Below the pieces are notes generated by a model. The model made no database searches. It saw only the letters and a program-made list of their open reading frames with translations, and had not been told where the DNA came from. From NCBI GenBank assembly GCA_015655335.1, contig JAATFF010000089.1, positions 1 to 64,000 on the forward strand: DNA of 64,000 bases. Direction: 5' to 3'. Made by a program: the position numbers and the translations under genes. Below are positions 8,653-18,096 of this stretch, piece after piece. Position 1 is the stretch's first letter. Each line of letters begins with the position of its first letter. Origin of the DNA: Lysobacterales bacterium. Its GTDB lineage: Bacteria > Pseudomonadota > Gammaproteobacteria > Xanthomonadales > Rhodanobacteraceae.

Positions 8653-11121
8653 CTACGCCGCGTCGGCCAGTTTCTTCGACGTATCCCGCGTGACCGCCGA
8701 ACGCAATTCGGCCGGATCGAAATCGTCCACCGAGATGAACTCGAACACACCCTCGCGCACGCGCTTTAGCAAAGCCGCCTCGCTGGGATCGATGACGCCG
8801 GCCTTTACCGCTTCGTCCAACTGACCGATGTAATCGTGCGAGGTGAATTGGCCTGCCTTCAGCGCCTTGCCGAACTTGCGTTCGACCGGCTCGGCCGCAA
8901 TCACGTCGGGCAGCAGTTTGTTCATGCGGCCCACGGTGTTGTTGGGGGTCGGCGTGAGATAGGTCCACTCCAGCAGTCGATCGCGTGCTTCGCCCGGTGC
9001 GGTGATGATCGCGGCGACACGACGTCCCAACCGATCCGACGGCGGCACTTCGCGGCGACCGAAGGGGAACACCAACACATGCAGTAACCAAGCCACCGGG
9101 CGCACCGGAAAGTTTCGAATCGCGCCGTCGAGCGCCATCTGCGTACGCCACATGCACTCATGGAACGCCCACGCCAGTAAAGGTCGATCCGATTCGGGGC
9201 GGCCGGTGTCTTCGTAACGCTTCAGCATCGCACTGGCGATGTACAGATAACTCAGCACATCGCCCAGGCGAGCAGACAGCTTTTCCTTGAATTTCAGCTT
9301 GCCACCTAGCACGCCCATGAAGGTGTCAGCGCACAAGGCCAGCGCTGCGGAATAACGATTGAGTTTGCGGTAGTAACGACGCGTGTACGCATCGCCAGCG
9401 GCCTCGCCAATGCGTGCTCCCGTAACGCCAAGTACGAAACTGCGCACCGCATTGGAGGCGCCAAAACCGAGGTGTCCGAACAGCGCGCGATCAAAAGTCT
9501 TCAGGCGTTCGCTGTAATCGGGAATCGACAGCGCCTGCATTTCCTTCAGCACGTAAGGATGGCAACGGATTGCGCCCTGACCGAAGATCATCAGGCTGCG
9601 CGTCATGATGTTGGCGCCTTCCACCGTGATCGCGATCGGCACACCTTGCCAGGCGCGACCCACATAATTCTTCGGCCCCAGCTGCACGGCCTTGCCGCCG
9701 TGCACATCCATCGCATCGCCCGCGATCGTTCTGCCCCATTCAGTGGCGTGATACTTGGCGATAGCCGAGGGAACCGCCGGCTTCTCACCACGGTCCACGG
9801 CCGCCGCTGTCGCGCGCGACAATGCTGCGGTGGCGTAGGTGAGACCGCCGATGCGCGCCAATGCCTCCTCCACGCCTTCGAAGCGGGCAACGGCCAAGCC
9901 AAACTGTTTACGCATGCGCGCGTACGCACCGGTGCCCGCGACCGCCATGCGTACGCCGCCGGTCGCGTTGGATGGCAGCGAAATGGCGCGTCCGACGGAG
10001 AGACATTCGACCAGCATGCGCCAGCCATGCCCTGCCATATGCGGGCCGCCGATCAACGTCGACAGCGGCGCAAAAATATCCTTGCCGCGTACGGGACCAT
10101 TCTGGAACGGAATGTTCAGCGGAAAATGCCGGCGTCCGATTTCCAGCCCTGGCGTCGTGCGCGGCAAGAGTGCCAGCGTGATGCCGAGATCTTCTTTGTC
10201 GCCGAGCAGATGTTCCGGGTCGTACAGGCGGAACGCCAGACCAACCACCGTAGCAATGGGCGCAAGCGTGATGTAGCGCTTGTCGAAGTTCAGCTTTATG
10301 CCGACTGTTTCGACGCCATCGACAACTTGCTTGCACACTGTGCCGTAATCGGGAATCGAGGTTGCATCGGAACCGGCGTAAGGGCCGGTCAATGCGAAGC
10401 AAGGAATTTCCTCACCGATAGTAAGACGCGGTAGGTAGAAGTTCTTCTGTTCGTCGCTGCCGTAGTGCAACAGCAGTTCGGCCGGCCCAAGCGAATTAGG
10501 TACAGCCACCGTGGAGGCCACCGTGGCCGACATCGTTGCCAGTTTTTGCAGCACTGCCGAATGCGCCAGCGCCGAGAACTGCAGGCCGCCGTATTGCTTC
10601 GGAATGATCATGCCGAAGAATTTGTGCTTCTTGATGAAGTCCCAAACTTCCGGCGGCAGGTCGCCCAGTTCGTGCGTGATTTGCCAGTCGTCGATCATGC
10701 CGCACAGCTGTTCCACGGGACCGTCGAGGAAGGCTTGTTCTTCGACACTGAGTTCCGGCTTGGGCTGCTTGAGCAATTCATGCCACGCCGGCTTGCCGGA
10801 AAACAGCTCGCCTTCGAAACCAACGGTGCCCGCTTCCAGCGCCGTCTGTTCGGTATCCGACAATTTCGGCGTCACTTTCGCGAACAGCTTCAACAACGGC
10901 GCGCTGATTTGTTTGCGGCGAAAGTTGATCATCAGCAAAGGCACCGCGATCGCCAGTTCGATGATCAGCAAAATCACCATCGTCATCGGCGCATGTGCAA
11001 GCAAGCCGACGACCAGCGTGGCGGCGATCGTAGTGAACGCCCAGGTACGCAGGCTGCTGCGATGATAAGCGCAGGCACCCGTCGCGATGAGCGCCGCCAG
11101 CAGGGTCAATAGTACGGACAT
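8653..11121 (-). CDS. fadE: Acyl-CoA dehydrogenase, FadE-like
   Basis: 822 aa; N-terminal TM segments, ACAD core (IPCFALTGPYAGSDATSIPDYG, MDVHGGKAVQLGPKNYVG), long C-terminal extension as in FadE. Confidence 0.9.
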   Translation of the reverse strand: MSVLLTLLAALIATGACAYHRSSLRTWAFTTIAATLVVGLLAHAPMTMVILLIIELAIAVPLLMINFRRKQISAPLLKLFAKVTPKLSDTEQTALEAGTVGFEGELFSGKPAWHELLKQPKPELSVEEQAFLDGPVEQLCGMIDDWQITHELGDLPPEVWDFIKKHKFFGMIIPKQYGGLQFSALAHSAVLQKLATMSATVASTVAVPNSLGPAELLLHYGSDEQKNFYLPRLTIGEEIPCFALTGPYAGSDATSIPDYGTVCKQVVDGVETVGIKLNFDKRYITLAPIATVVGLAFRLYDPEHLLGDKEDLGITLALLPRTTPGLEIGRRHFPLNIPFQNGPVRGKDIFAPLSTLIGGPHMAGHGWRMLVECLSVGRAISLPSNATGGVRMAVAGTGAYARMRKQFGLAVARFEGVEEALARIGGLTYATAALSRATAAAVDRGEKPAVPSAIAKYHATEWGRTIAGDAMDVHGGKAVQLGPKNYVGRAWQGVPIAITVEGANIMTRSLMIFGQGAIRCHPYVLKEMQALSIPDYSERLKTFDRALFGHLGFGASNAVRSFVLGVTGARIGEAAGDAYTRRYYRKLNRYSAALALCADTFMGVLGGKLKFKEKLSARLGDVLSYLYIASAMLKRYEDTGRPESDRPLLAWAFHECMWRTQMALDGAIRNFPVRPVAWLLHVLVFPFGRREVPPSDRLGRRVAAIITAPGEARDRLLEWTYLTPTPNNTVGRMNKLLPDVIAAEPVERKFGKALKAGQFTSHDYIGQLDEAVKAGVIDPSEAALLKRVREGVFEFISVDDFDPAELRSAVTRDTSKKLADAA

Positions 11122-11140
11122 CTCAACACCTCATTGCAGG

Positions 11141-12031
11141 TTACTTGACCGCGTCCGCAGGGACGGCGGTGGGCTCCAGGCTTTCGATGAAGCCTGCGAT
11201 CTGGGCCGTGAATGCATCGTTCGCATCCCCGGCCAGCATATGCGTTGCGCCCGGTACTTCGGCATGGCGAGCATGCGGCACCAAGGCAAGAAATTCGTCG
11301 ACGGTGCGATGCGACACGACATCGCTATGCTCGCCGGATAACAGCAGTACCGGCACATCGACCTTGGCGGCCGCCACCAGCAAACGTGGCTGATAGCGTT
11401 CGCTTTCGCTCACCAGACCACCGGCCAAGAGCGCCGGATCCCAGTGCCAGCGCAGGCGACCATCGGCGCCCTCGCGCAGCAGCGGACGCAATTGTTGTTC
11501 GCTCTTGCGCTCGCGTCGTTGCGGCAGGTACGTGGCGATCTGCTCGGCCGCTTCGGCATAACTGGCAAAACCATCCGGATGCGCCTGCATGAAAGCCAGG
11601 ATGCGCTCGACGCCGGAGGTTTCCCAGCGCGGGGTGATGTCTACCAGCACCAGCGCGCGGAACGGCGATGGCCGCATCTCGCCCGCCACCACCAGGCCGA
11701 GCAAGCCGCCCATCGACGCTCCCACCAGAATCGGCGGCTCCGGCTGGGCGCGAGCCAATCCAAGCAGATCGTCGACGAACTGCTCCATGTGGTAATCGCC
11801 ATCCGGAACCCGGTCGCTTTCGCCATGACCGCGGCTGTCGAATGTGACACAGCGACAGCCACGCCCCGCCATCGTCGCCGCGGCGATGTTCCAGGCCCCT
11901 CGGGTTTGGCCGAAACCGTGCGCGAACAGCAGGGTTGGCTGACCTGACGCCTGACTCAGGTCGACGGCCAGCGAGAGGCCGTCGGCCGTCGCGAACGAAG
12001 TTCGGGTGGGCAGCATTGATTCCATACGCAT
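11141..12031 (-). CDS. Alpha/beta hydrolase
   Basis: LLFAHGFGQTRGAWN, nucleophile elbow LVGASMGGLLGLV, C-terminal GATHMLAGD. Confidence 0.88.
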   Translation of the reverse strand: MRMESMLPTRTSFATADGLSLAVDLSQASGQPTLLFAHGFGQTRGAWNIAAATMAGRGCRCVTFDSRGHGESDRVPDGDYHMEQFVDDLLGLARAQPEPPILVGASMGGLLGLVVAGEMRPSPFRALVLVDITPRWETSGVERILAFMQAHPDGFASYAEAAEQIATYLPQRRERKSEQQLRPLLREGADGRLRWHWDPALLAGGLVSESERYQPRLLVAAAKVDVPVLLLSGEHSDVVSHRTVDEFLALVPHARHAEVPGATHMLAGDANDAFTAQIAGFIESLEPTAVPADAVK

Positions 12032-12042
12032 GAGTATGGAAT
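12019..12042. promoter_or_regulatory. Candidate TetR operator: perfect 9-bp inverted repeat ATTCCATAC-GCATGA-GTATGGAAT
   Basis: Palindrome between divergent hydrolase and TetR genes, overlapping the hydrolase start region. Confidence 0.55.
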
Positions 12043-12145
12043 GCTCACCCAGATGTCGTCAAGCCGCCCCAGAATCGGCGTTTTCACGCATCAGGCCAGC
12101 GTAGGTACGACACAGTTTTCCCCTCGCCTGGGCTACCATACGGAA

Positions 12146-12724
12146 ATGAATGTCCGCCAAAAACCTGAACGCACACGCCTTTCCGCCGAAGATTGGGAAG
12201 ATGCAGCCCTTAATCTGATCGCCGAACAAGGCGTCGGCGCGCTGGCCGTGGAGGCCCTCGCCCGTCAGCTTGGCGTTACCAAAGGCAGCTTTTATTGGCA
12301 TTTCCGCACACGCGAAGCGCTGCTTCAGGCCGCTCTGGAACGCTGGGAGCAATACGGCGAGCGTGAAATCATCAGCCAGATCGAGGCCATTCCCGATCCG
12401 CGCGAACGCTTGCCCGAACTGTTCCGCCGCGTCGCCCATGAGCTCCATCCGCACCGCGTCTATGCCGCCCTGCTGAAGGCGCTGGATCATCCGTTGGTCG
12501 TGCCCGTCATGGCGCGCGTCTCGAAGCGGCGGACGGAATTTCTCCATACGGCCTACTCCGAGGCCGGTATGGAAGGCAGCGAAGCGCTCAACCGCGCCAG
12601 GCTGACCTATGCCGCCTACGTCGGCTTCCTACAGCTGAATTTCACACTCGGCCTGCCAAGGTTGAGCCATGAAGAGTTCGACACCTATGTCGAACACATG
12701 ATCGCGACCCTGATCCCGGCCTAA
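12146..12724 (+). CDS. TetR/AcrR-family regulator
   Basis: LIAEQGVGALAVEALARQLGVTKGSFYWHFRTREALLQAALERWE helix-turn-helix; ATG at 12146 preferred. Confidence 0.92.
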   Translation: MNVRQKPERTRLSAEDWEDAALNLIAEQGVGALAVEALARQLGVTKGSFYWHFRTREALLQAALERWEQYGEREIISQIEAIPDPRERLPELFRRVAHELHPHRVYAALLKALDHPLVVPVMARVSKRRTEFLHTAYSEAGMEGSEALNRARLTYAAYVGFLQLNFTLGLPRLSHEEFDTYVEHMIATLIPA

Positions 12725-12870
12725 TCCGATCGGCGCTGGGAACGGGCGCCCGGAAAGCCTGCTGCGACACCCCACCGCATGCGCGTTTGCTGCATGCGAC
12801 CTTGCAATGCCAGTACCCGTAACTTACCGTCGTGGCTCTTTTTTGTGGGTAGACCAAGGCGAGGGAAGAC

Positions 12871-14640
12871 ATGGCAAGCAAGCTTGCTGCGCTCGAGCAA
12901 TGGGTCCATGACGTGGCGGCTATGACCCGCCCCGCGACGATCCATTGGTGTGACGGTTCCGATGGCGAATATCGGAGTCTGGTACAGCAAATGCTGCATA
13001 CCGGCGATTTGATCGAACTGAACCAGCAGACCCATCCTGGTTGCTATCTGCATCGTTCCAGCCCGTCCGATGTGGCGCGCGTGGAACACCTCACGTTCGT
13101 ATGCACCAAAGACGAGGCCGACGCCGGCCCGAACAATCACTGGATGGCGCCGACCGAGGCGCATACCAAGATCGACGCACTGTTCGACGGCTGCATGGAA
13201 GGTCGGACGATGTACGTCATCCCGTACTGCATGGGTCCGATCGACTCGCCGCTCTCACGCTGCGGCGTGGAAATCACCGACAGCCCGTATGTCGTCGCCA
13301 ACATGCGCACGATGACGCGCATGGGTGCCGCAGCGCTGGCGCGCATCGAGCGCGATGGTCACTTCGTGAAAGGATTACATTCCACCGGCGAGCTGGATCC
13401 AGAGCGCCGTTTCATCATGCATTTCCCCGAAGAGCTGTCGATCAAGTCGTATGGCTCCGGCTACGGCGGCAACGCACTGCTTGGCAAGAAGTGCCACGCA
13501 CTGCGCATCGCCAGCTACCAGGCACGCACCGAGGGCTGGCTGGCCGAGCACATGCTGATCGTTGGCATCGAGAACCCGCAAGGCCAAACCCATTACATCG
13601 CGGCCGCGTTCCCGTCCGCCTGCGGCAAAACCAATCTGGCGATGCTGATTCCGCCTGAAGGCTATCGCAAGGACGGCTGGCGCGTATGGACCGTGGGCGA
13701 CGACATCTGCTGGATGCGTCCCGGCGAAGATGGACGTCTATACGCCATCAATCCGGAAGCCGGCTTTTTCGGCGTGGCACCCGGCACCAGCAACAGCAGC
13801 AACCCGAACGCGCTGGCCTCGATCGCACGCGACACCATTTTCACCAATGTGGCGGTTACGGCCGACAACCAGCCCTGGTGGGAAGGTTTGCCGGGCACAC
13901 CGATTACTGACTGGCAGGGTCGCCCGTACGATCCGGCCAACGGCCCTGCCGCACATCCGAATTCGCGCTTCACCGTGAGCGCCAAGCAATGCCCGACCTG
14001 GTCGCCGAAGGCCGAAGATGCGCAAGGCGTACCGATCAGCGCCATCGTCTTCGGCGGCCGCCGCCCGTCGTTGCTGCCGTTGGTGATGGAAGCGCGCGAC
14101 TGGACACACGGTGTGCTGATGGGCGCCGCCATGGGCTCGGAAACCACCGCCGCCGCGACCGGTGCGGTCGGTGTGTTGCGCCGCGACTCGATGGCGATGA
14201 AACCCTTCTGCGGTTACCACTACGGCGACTACTTCACGCATTGGCTGTCGTTCGACAAGGCCGGCGCCAAGTTGCCGAAGATCTTCCACGTGAATTGGTT
14301 CCGCAAGGGCAAGGACGGCAAGTTCATGTGGCCAGGCTTCGGCGAAAACCTGCGTGTGCTGGAGTGGATGATCGCCCGCGTCGAGGGCAAGGCGCGCGGC
14401 ACCGAGACGCCGATCGGCACCCTGCCCGCCCATGGCGAACTCAAGCTCGACGGATTGGATCTGCCGCGCGAAACGCTGGCCGACTTGCTTCACGTCGATG
14501 CATCCGGCTGGCAGGCCGAGTTGCATGCCATCGGCGAGTACCTGGACAGCTTCGATCACCGCCTGCCCAAGCGGCTGCGCCAAGAGCAACAACGCGTCGC
14601 CCAGGCCCTGGATACGCCACGCAAGGCGGCCAACGCTTAA
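12871..14640 (+). CDS. pckG: Phosphoenolpyruvate carboxykinase (GTP)
   Basis: AAFPSACGKTNLAMLIPPEGYRKDGWRVWTVGDDICWMRPGEDGRLYAINPEAGFFGVAPGTS kinase signature. Confidence 0.97.
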   Translation: MASKLAALEQWVHDVAAMTRPATIHWCDGSDGEYRSLVQQMLHTGDLIELNQQTHPGCYLHRSSPSDVARVEHLTFVCTKDEADAGPNNHWMAPTEAHTKIDALFDGCMEGRTMYVIPYCMGPIDSPLSRCGVEITDSPYVVANMRTMTRMGAAALARIERDGHFVKGLHSTGELDPERRFIMHFPEELSIKSYGSGYGGNALLGKKCHALRIASYQARTEGWLAEHMLIVGIENPQGQTHYIAAAFPSACGKTNLAMLIPPEGYRKDGWRVWTVGDDICWMRPGEDGRLYAINPEAGFFGVAPGTSNSSNPNALASIARDTIFTNVAVTADNQPWWEGLPGTPITDWQGRPYDPANGPAAHPNSRFTVSAKQCPTWSPKAEDAQGVPISAIVFGGRRPSLLPLVMEARDWTHGVLMGAAMGSETTAAATGAVGVLRRDSMAMKPFCGYHYGDYFTHWLSFDKAGAKLPKIFHVNWFRKGKDGKFMWPGFGENLRVLEWMIARVEGKARGTETPIGTLPAHGELKLDGLDLPRETLADLLHVDASGWQAELHAIGEYLDSFDHRLPKRLRQEQQRVAQALDTPRKAANA

Positions 14641-14663
14641 AACACGGCTTTTTGCCTTCGCCT

Positions 14664-14684
14664 CCTCTCCCCTTTGGGGAGAGG
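14664..14684. repeat. Intergenic perfect inverted repeat CCTCTCCCC-TTT-GGGGAGAGG
   Basis: Read directly; 9-bp stem downstream of pckG, no T-run. Confidence 0.6.
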
Positions 14685-14940
14685 ATTGAGGCGAGGGGCT
14701 GGGGCTTGCTCCGATCTTCATCAGAGCGCACTCCAACTCACCACTTACGCGAAGTTGGCCTCTCATCCCAACCTTCTCCCCGCTCCTCAAAGCCACGGCC
14801 ATCCTGGCCCTTCCCCGCGTGCCCCAAAGGGAAGAAGGGGCAACCGCAAAAAGCCGCACTTAATAGGTGTAAACCCATCGCCCCGCAGCCGCATCCAAGC
14901 TGGCAAGATGATTGCTGCTTGCATCGCCAACGGAAGCGCC

Positions 14941-15492
14941 ATGGCACCTGCACTCGCTGCGGGACACAACAACGATATGGATGACGTGCGCGCGGCCGCA
15001 GCAGGCGACCGTCAGGCATTCCAACGCCTGTATCGCCTGCATGTCGGTCGGATCCATGGCGCCATGTTGCGGTTGGCCGGCTACGATCATGCGCGGGCCG
15101 AGGATTTGACGCAGGACGCGTTCGTACGCGCCTGGCAGAAGCTGGACAGCTTCCGCGAGCAAAGCGCCTTCGGAACGTGGCTTTATCGGTTAGCGGTGAA
15201 TGTGGCACTCATGGACATAAGGGCGCGGGGCGCCGATCCGGTCGGCTATGTCGACGAGGAGAACATCCCCGAGCATGGTGAGACACCGTTCTGCGCCGCC
15301 GAACGCGAGGAGCTGGAACGCGCGATCGGCCGGCTGCCGCCACGGGCTCGCGCGGTGTTGGTATTGCATGACGTGGAAGGCTGGCACCATGAAGAAATCG
15401 CCGGCGAACTAGAGATGGCAGTAGGGTCATCCAAGGCGCAGCTGCATCGTGCACGCGGGTTGTTGCGCAAGGCTCTTGGAGAAGTGCGATGA
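14941..15492 (+). CDS. ECF-type RNA polymerase sigma-70 factor
   Basis: Sigma region 2 (AEDLTQDAFVRAWQKLDSFREQSAFGTWLYRLAVN) and region 4 (LPPRARAVLVLHDVEGWHHEEIAGELEMAVGSSKAQLHRARGLLRKAL). Confidence 0.92.
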   Translation: MAPALAAGHNNDMDDVRAAAAGDRQAFQRLYRLHVGRIHGAMLRLAGYDHARAEDLTQDAFVRAWQKLDSFREQSAFGTWLYRLAVNVALMDIRARGADPVGYVDEENIPEHGETPFCAAEREELERAIGRLPPRARAVLVLHDVEGWHHEEIAGELEMAVGSSKAQLHRARGLLRKALGEVR

Positions 15493-15947
15493 ACGAATTC
15501 GAATGGCTGCGCCAGACGCGCGAACTGAATCAGCCGGTCGCTCCGCGGAATGACTTGTGGGCGCGTATCGACGCTTCGCTCGACGAAAGTGCCACGCCCG
15601 CCGACATCGCTGCGCCGACACCCATCGGGCGCGCGCGCCATCGTCGCGTATGGGCGCTGGCGGCAAGCATGGCGGCGGCTGTCGTGTTGGCGGCCGGTGT
15701 CGTGTGGCATATGCATGCGATTCCGCCGGCCGCCGAGTCTGTCGCCACGAGCATGAGCCCCGACAACACGCCGTGGAAACCCAACGATCCGCGCCTGGCT
15801 GGTGCGGCGGTCCAATTGGATGCCGCGCGCATGGAATTGCAACAAGCCATGCAGCAAGCTCCCGATTCACCGGCCCTGCAGCGCCTGCTGCAGCGGACCG
15901 ATGCGCAACAAACTCGCCTGCGCGAGTTCGAGAAACAAGCCGGCTGA
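15489..15947 (+). CDS. Single-TM protein, putative anti-sigma factor
   Basis: ATGA overlap with sigma gene; N-terminal soluble part, one TM (VWALAASMAAAVVLAAGVVWHMH), periplasmic tail. Confidence 0.6.
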   Translation: MNEFEWLRQTRELNQPVAPRNDLWARIDASLDESATPADIAAPTPIGRARHRRVWALAASMAAAVVLAAGVVWHMHAIPPAAESVATSMSPDNTPWKPNDPRLAGAAVQLDAARMELQQAMQQAPDSPALQRLLQRTDAQQTRLREFEKQAG

Positions 15948-15968
15948 GGCCAACAGGACACCATAACT

Positions 15969-16874
15969 ATGAAAAACGCCCGCTACCTGCCGCTGCTTTT
16001 CTGCCTGTCCTTGGGGGGGCAGGCGTTTGCCAACACGCCGATCGACCTTAGTCACGCGGCTGCGTCGACGGCACATGTCGATATCAGCAATATCAAGGGC
16101 GAAGTCACCATCACCGCCTGGGATCGCAACGAAGTGCATGTGGGCGGCGAGCTGGGTAATGGCGCAGAACCGCTCGCCATTGAAGGAACCGACAACAACC
16201 TGTCGATCAAAGTGCAGGCACAAGGACAAAACGGCTGGCTCAATTGGGGCGACGACAAGGCCATGTCGGCGACGACGCTGGACATCAACGTGCCGCGAGG
16301 CGCGTCGCTGAAGGTCAGTGTGGTGAGCGCGCCACTGAGCGTGGATGGCATCAATGGTGGTGACATCGAGGTGAATTCCGTCAGCGGCCGTGTGCGCATC
16401 AATGCGCAAACACCCATGCTTAATGTCGTCTCCGTCAGCGGCAACGTCGCTTTCTCCGGCCAGGCCAAGCAAGCCAAGCTGCAGACTGTGAGCGGCGACA
16501 TTCTCGCGCCGTCGCTTGGCAACAAGGTCGAACTGCAGACTGTTTCCGGGCACATCCAGGCTGCGGGTGGTCCATGGGAGCAGCTCAATCTGAGCACCGT
16601 TTCGGGTGATGTGCAGTTGAGCGGCGCACTCGCCGCCGGCGGCAACATCAGCATCGACAGCATGAGCGGCGATCTTCAGTTGCAGTTTCCCGCGTCGCTC
16701 TCCAGCAGCGTTCACGCAAGCACCTTCAGTGGCGATCTACGCAGCGATTTCGGCACGCCCAAGCAACCCGAACACGGCCCAGGCAGCACACTCGATACCG
16801 TCTCGGGTAACGGCGACGGCAAGATCAGCATCGAAACGTTCAGTGGCGACTTGCGGATCCGCAAACAGGGCTGA
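15969..16874 (+). CDS. DUF4097-family beta-strand repeat protein, exported
   Basis: Signal peptide; repeated VSGxV/SGDLxL strands (SVSGRVRINAQT, TVSGDILAP, TFSGDLRS). Confidence 0.85.
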   Translation: MKNARYLPLLFCLSLGGQAFANTPIDLSHAAASTAHVDISNIKGEVTITAWDRNEVHVGGELGNGAEPLAIEGTDNNLSIKVQAQGQNGWLNWGDDKAMSATTLDINVPRGASLKVSVVSAPLSVDGINGGDIEVNSVSGRVRINAQTPMLNVVSVSGNVAFSGQAKQAKLQTVSGDILAPSLGNKVELQTVSGHIQAAGGPWEQLNLSTVSGDVQLSGALAAGGNISIDSMSGDLQLQFPASLSSSVHASTFSGDLRSDFGTPKQPEHGPGSTLDTVSGNGDGKISIETFSGDLRIRKQG

Positions 16875-16888
16875 CCGTTGCAGATACC

Positions 16889-16921
16889 AAAAAAAGCCCC
16901 CGCAATGCGGGGGCTTTTTTA
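16889..16921. terminator. Bidirectional rho-independent terminator between convergent genes
   Basis: AAAAAAAGCCCCCGCAATGCGGGGGCTTTTTT. Confidence 0.9.
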
Positions 16922-16934
16922 TTAAGAAGTCCGA

Positions 16935-17807
16935 TCAAAGATCTTGGTGGTATTGCACGTAAGGTGTACGCGACTGATCCGGTTCGGGCGGTCCCGCCGG
17001 CGTGTTCGCGGCGTTACCCGAAGACCAGATATTTTGCGCGCCGAAACTCAGCGAACCCTGCCAAGGCAGACGCCACGTCACGCCCAGGTCGATGCTGTTC
17101 CAGCGACGATCCGCGGTGAAACTGCTCGGCATGCCCGGCTCTGGCTGCATCGTGCGACCGACGATGCTGCCGCTGATCGGACCACGATCGACGCCAAAGC
17201 TCAGCGCTTTCTGATCCAGTGTGCTGAGGCCCAGCAAATTACCCGGCAGCAAGCGTATGCGCCCCATGCTGGCACCCAGCATCAACCCGCTGTCGCCAGA
17301 AAGCGCAAGACGACCGCGCGCATTCAGTTGCGTACTGCTATCGAAATCCGGCAATCCGTTCACGCCGGTCACTGCGCCAGGCAGTACGCGCGGCAGCGGA
17401 GTCGTGTTCGGAATCTGATCTTGCGCAACGCTCACGCCAAGGCTGTAGCGGCCTGCGTTGTAGGTCGCGCCGACTTCGCTACCGATGATGCGCGGCTGAG
17501 TCACCCAGGATCGCTGGTTGACGCCCGCCTGCGCCGTAACATTGGGTGTAACACCGTACTGCACGACGCTCGAACTTACCGTCCCGCCCGAAAGCGGATT
17601 GAGCGACAGCGAGGTATTGTTTTGCGTCTCAGCCGTTGAAGCACTTTGCGACTGCAGCAACAACGAACCCTGCGTCGGCTGCCCGGACTTCAACAAAGAC
17701 TGTTGCTGCAGCCACGCGGCGGTGCTGATCTGATCAGCGCCCACTGTCTGTCCTGTCGCAATGAGCGGCACGAACACAAGCGGCAATGTCAGCAACAGTC
17801 GGCGCAT
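16935..17807 (-). CDS. Secreted/outer-membrane-like protein of unknown family
   Basis: Signal peptide MRRLLLTLPLVFVPLIATGQ; Gly/Ser-rich alternating strands; start corrected to ATG at 17807. Confidence 0.6.
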   Translation of the reverse strand: MRRLLLTLPLVFVPLIATGQTVGADQISTAAWLQQQSLLKSGQPTQGSLLLQSQSASTAETQNNTSLSLNPLSGGTVSSSVVQYGVTPNVTAQAGVNQRSWVTQPRIIGSEVGATYNAGRYSLGVSVAQDQIPNTTPLPRVLPGAVTGVNGLPDFDSSTQLNARGRLALSGDSGLMLGASMGRIRLLPGNLLGLSTLDQKALSFGVDRGPISGSIVGRTMQPEPGMPSSFTADRRWNSIDLGVTWRLPWQGSLSFGAQNIWSSGNAANTPAGPPEPDQSRTPYVQYHQDL

Positions 17808-18096
17808 GAAAGTTAGCAAAGTGTCGTAGCAGACCTTATCCGACCCTCGATGAGGGGCAGACTCCCGGAAATCAGTATACCCCGTTTTACTTTTTACTAA
17901 CACCCCGGACTTGCCGTGCTTTTTGTGGCGAAATCCGCCAAAAAAGCCTCTCGAACAAGGACTTGCTGGCACGGTGAATGCATAATCCAGAAACCCGGAC
18001 GACCCTACTTTCAATAACTAGGCGTGACGACGACATGAGGGGATCGTCACGATATATAGTCGTCGGAGATACTGCGCATGGACCCGCCGATTTGCC

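Noticed and set aside
9472-10434. 320-aa plus-strand ORF
   Set aside because: Antisense to the well-supported fadE ORF; low-complexity Arg/His-rich composition typical of high-GC antisense reading frames
10465-11112. 215-aa plus-strand ORF
   Set aside because: Antisense to the fadE N-terminus; no domain signature
13738-14859. 373-aa minus-strand ORF
   Set aside because: Antisense to pckG and runs past its end; no recognisable domain
13989-14984. 331-aa plus-strand ORF overlapping pckG
   Set aside because: Out-of-frame with pckG, Arg-rich, crosses intergenic repeat; spurious
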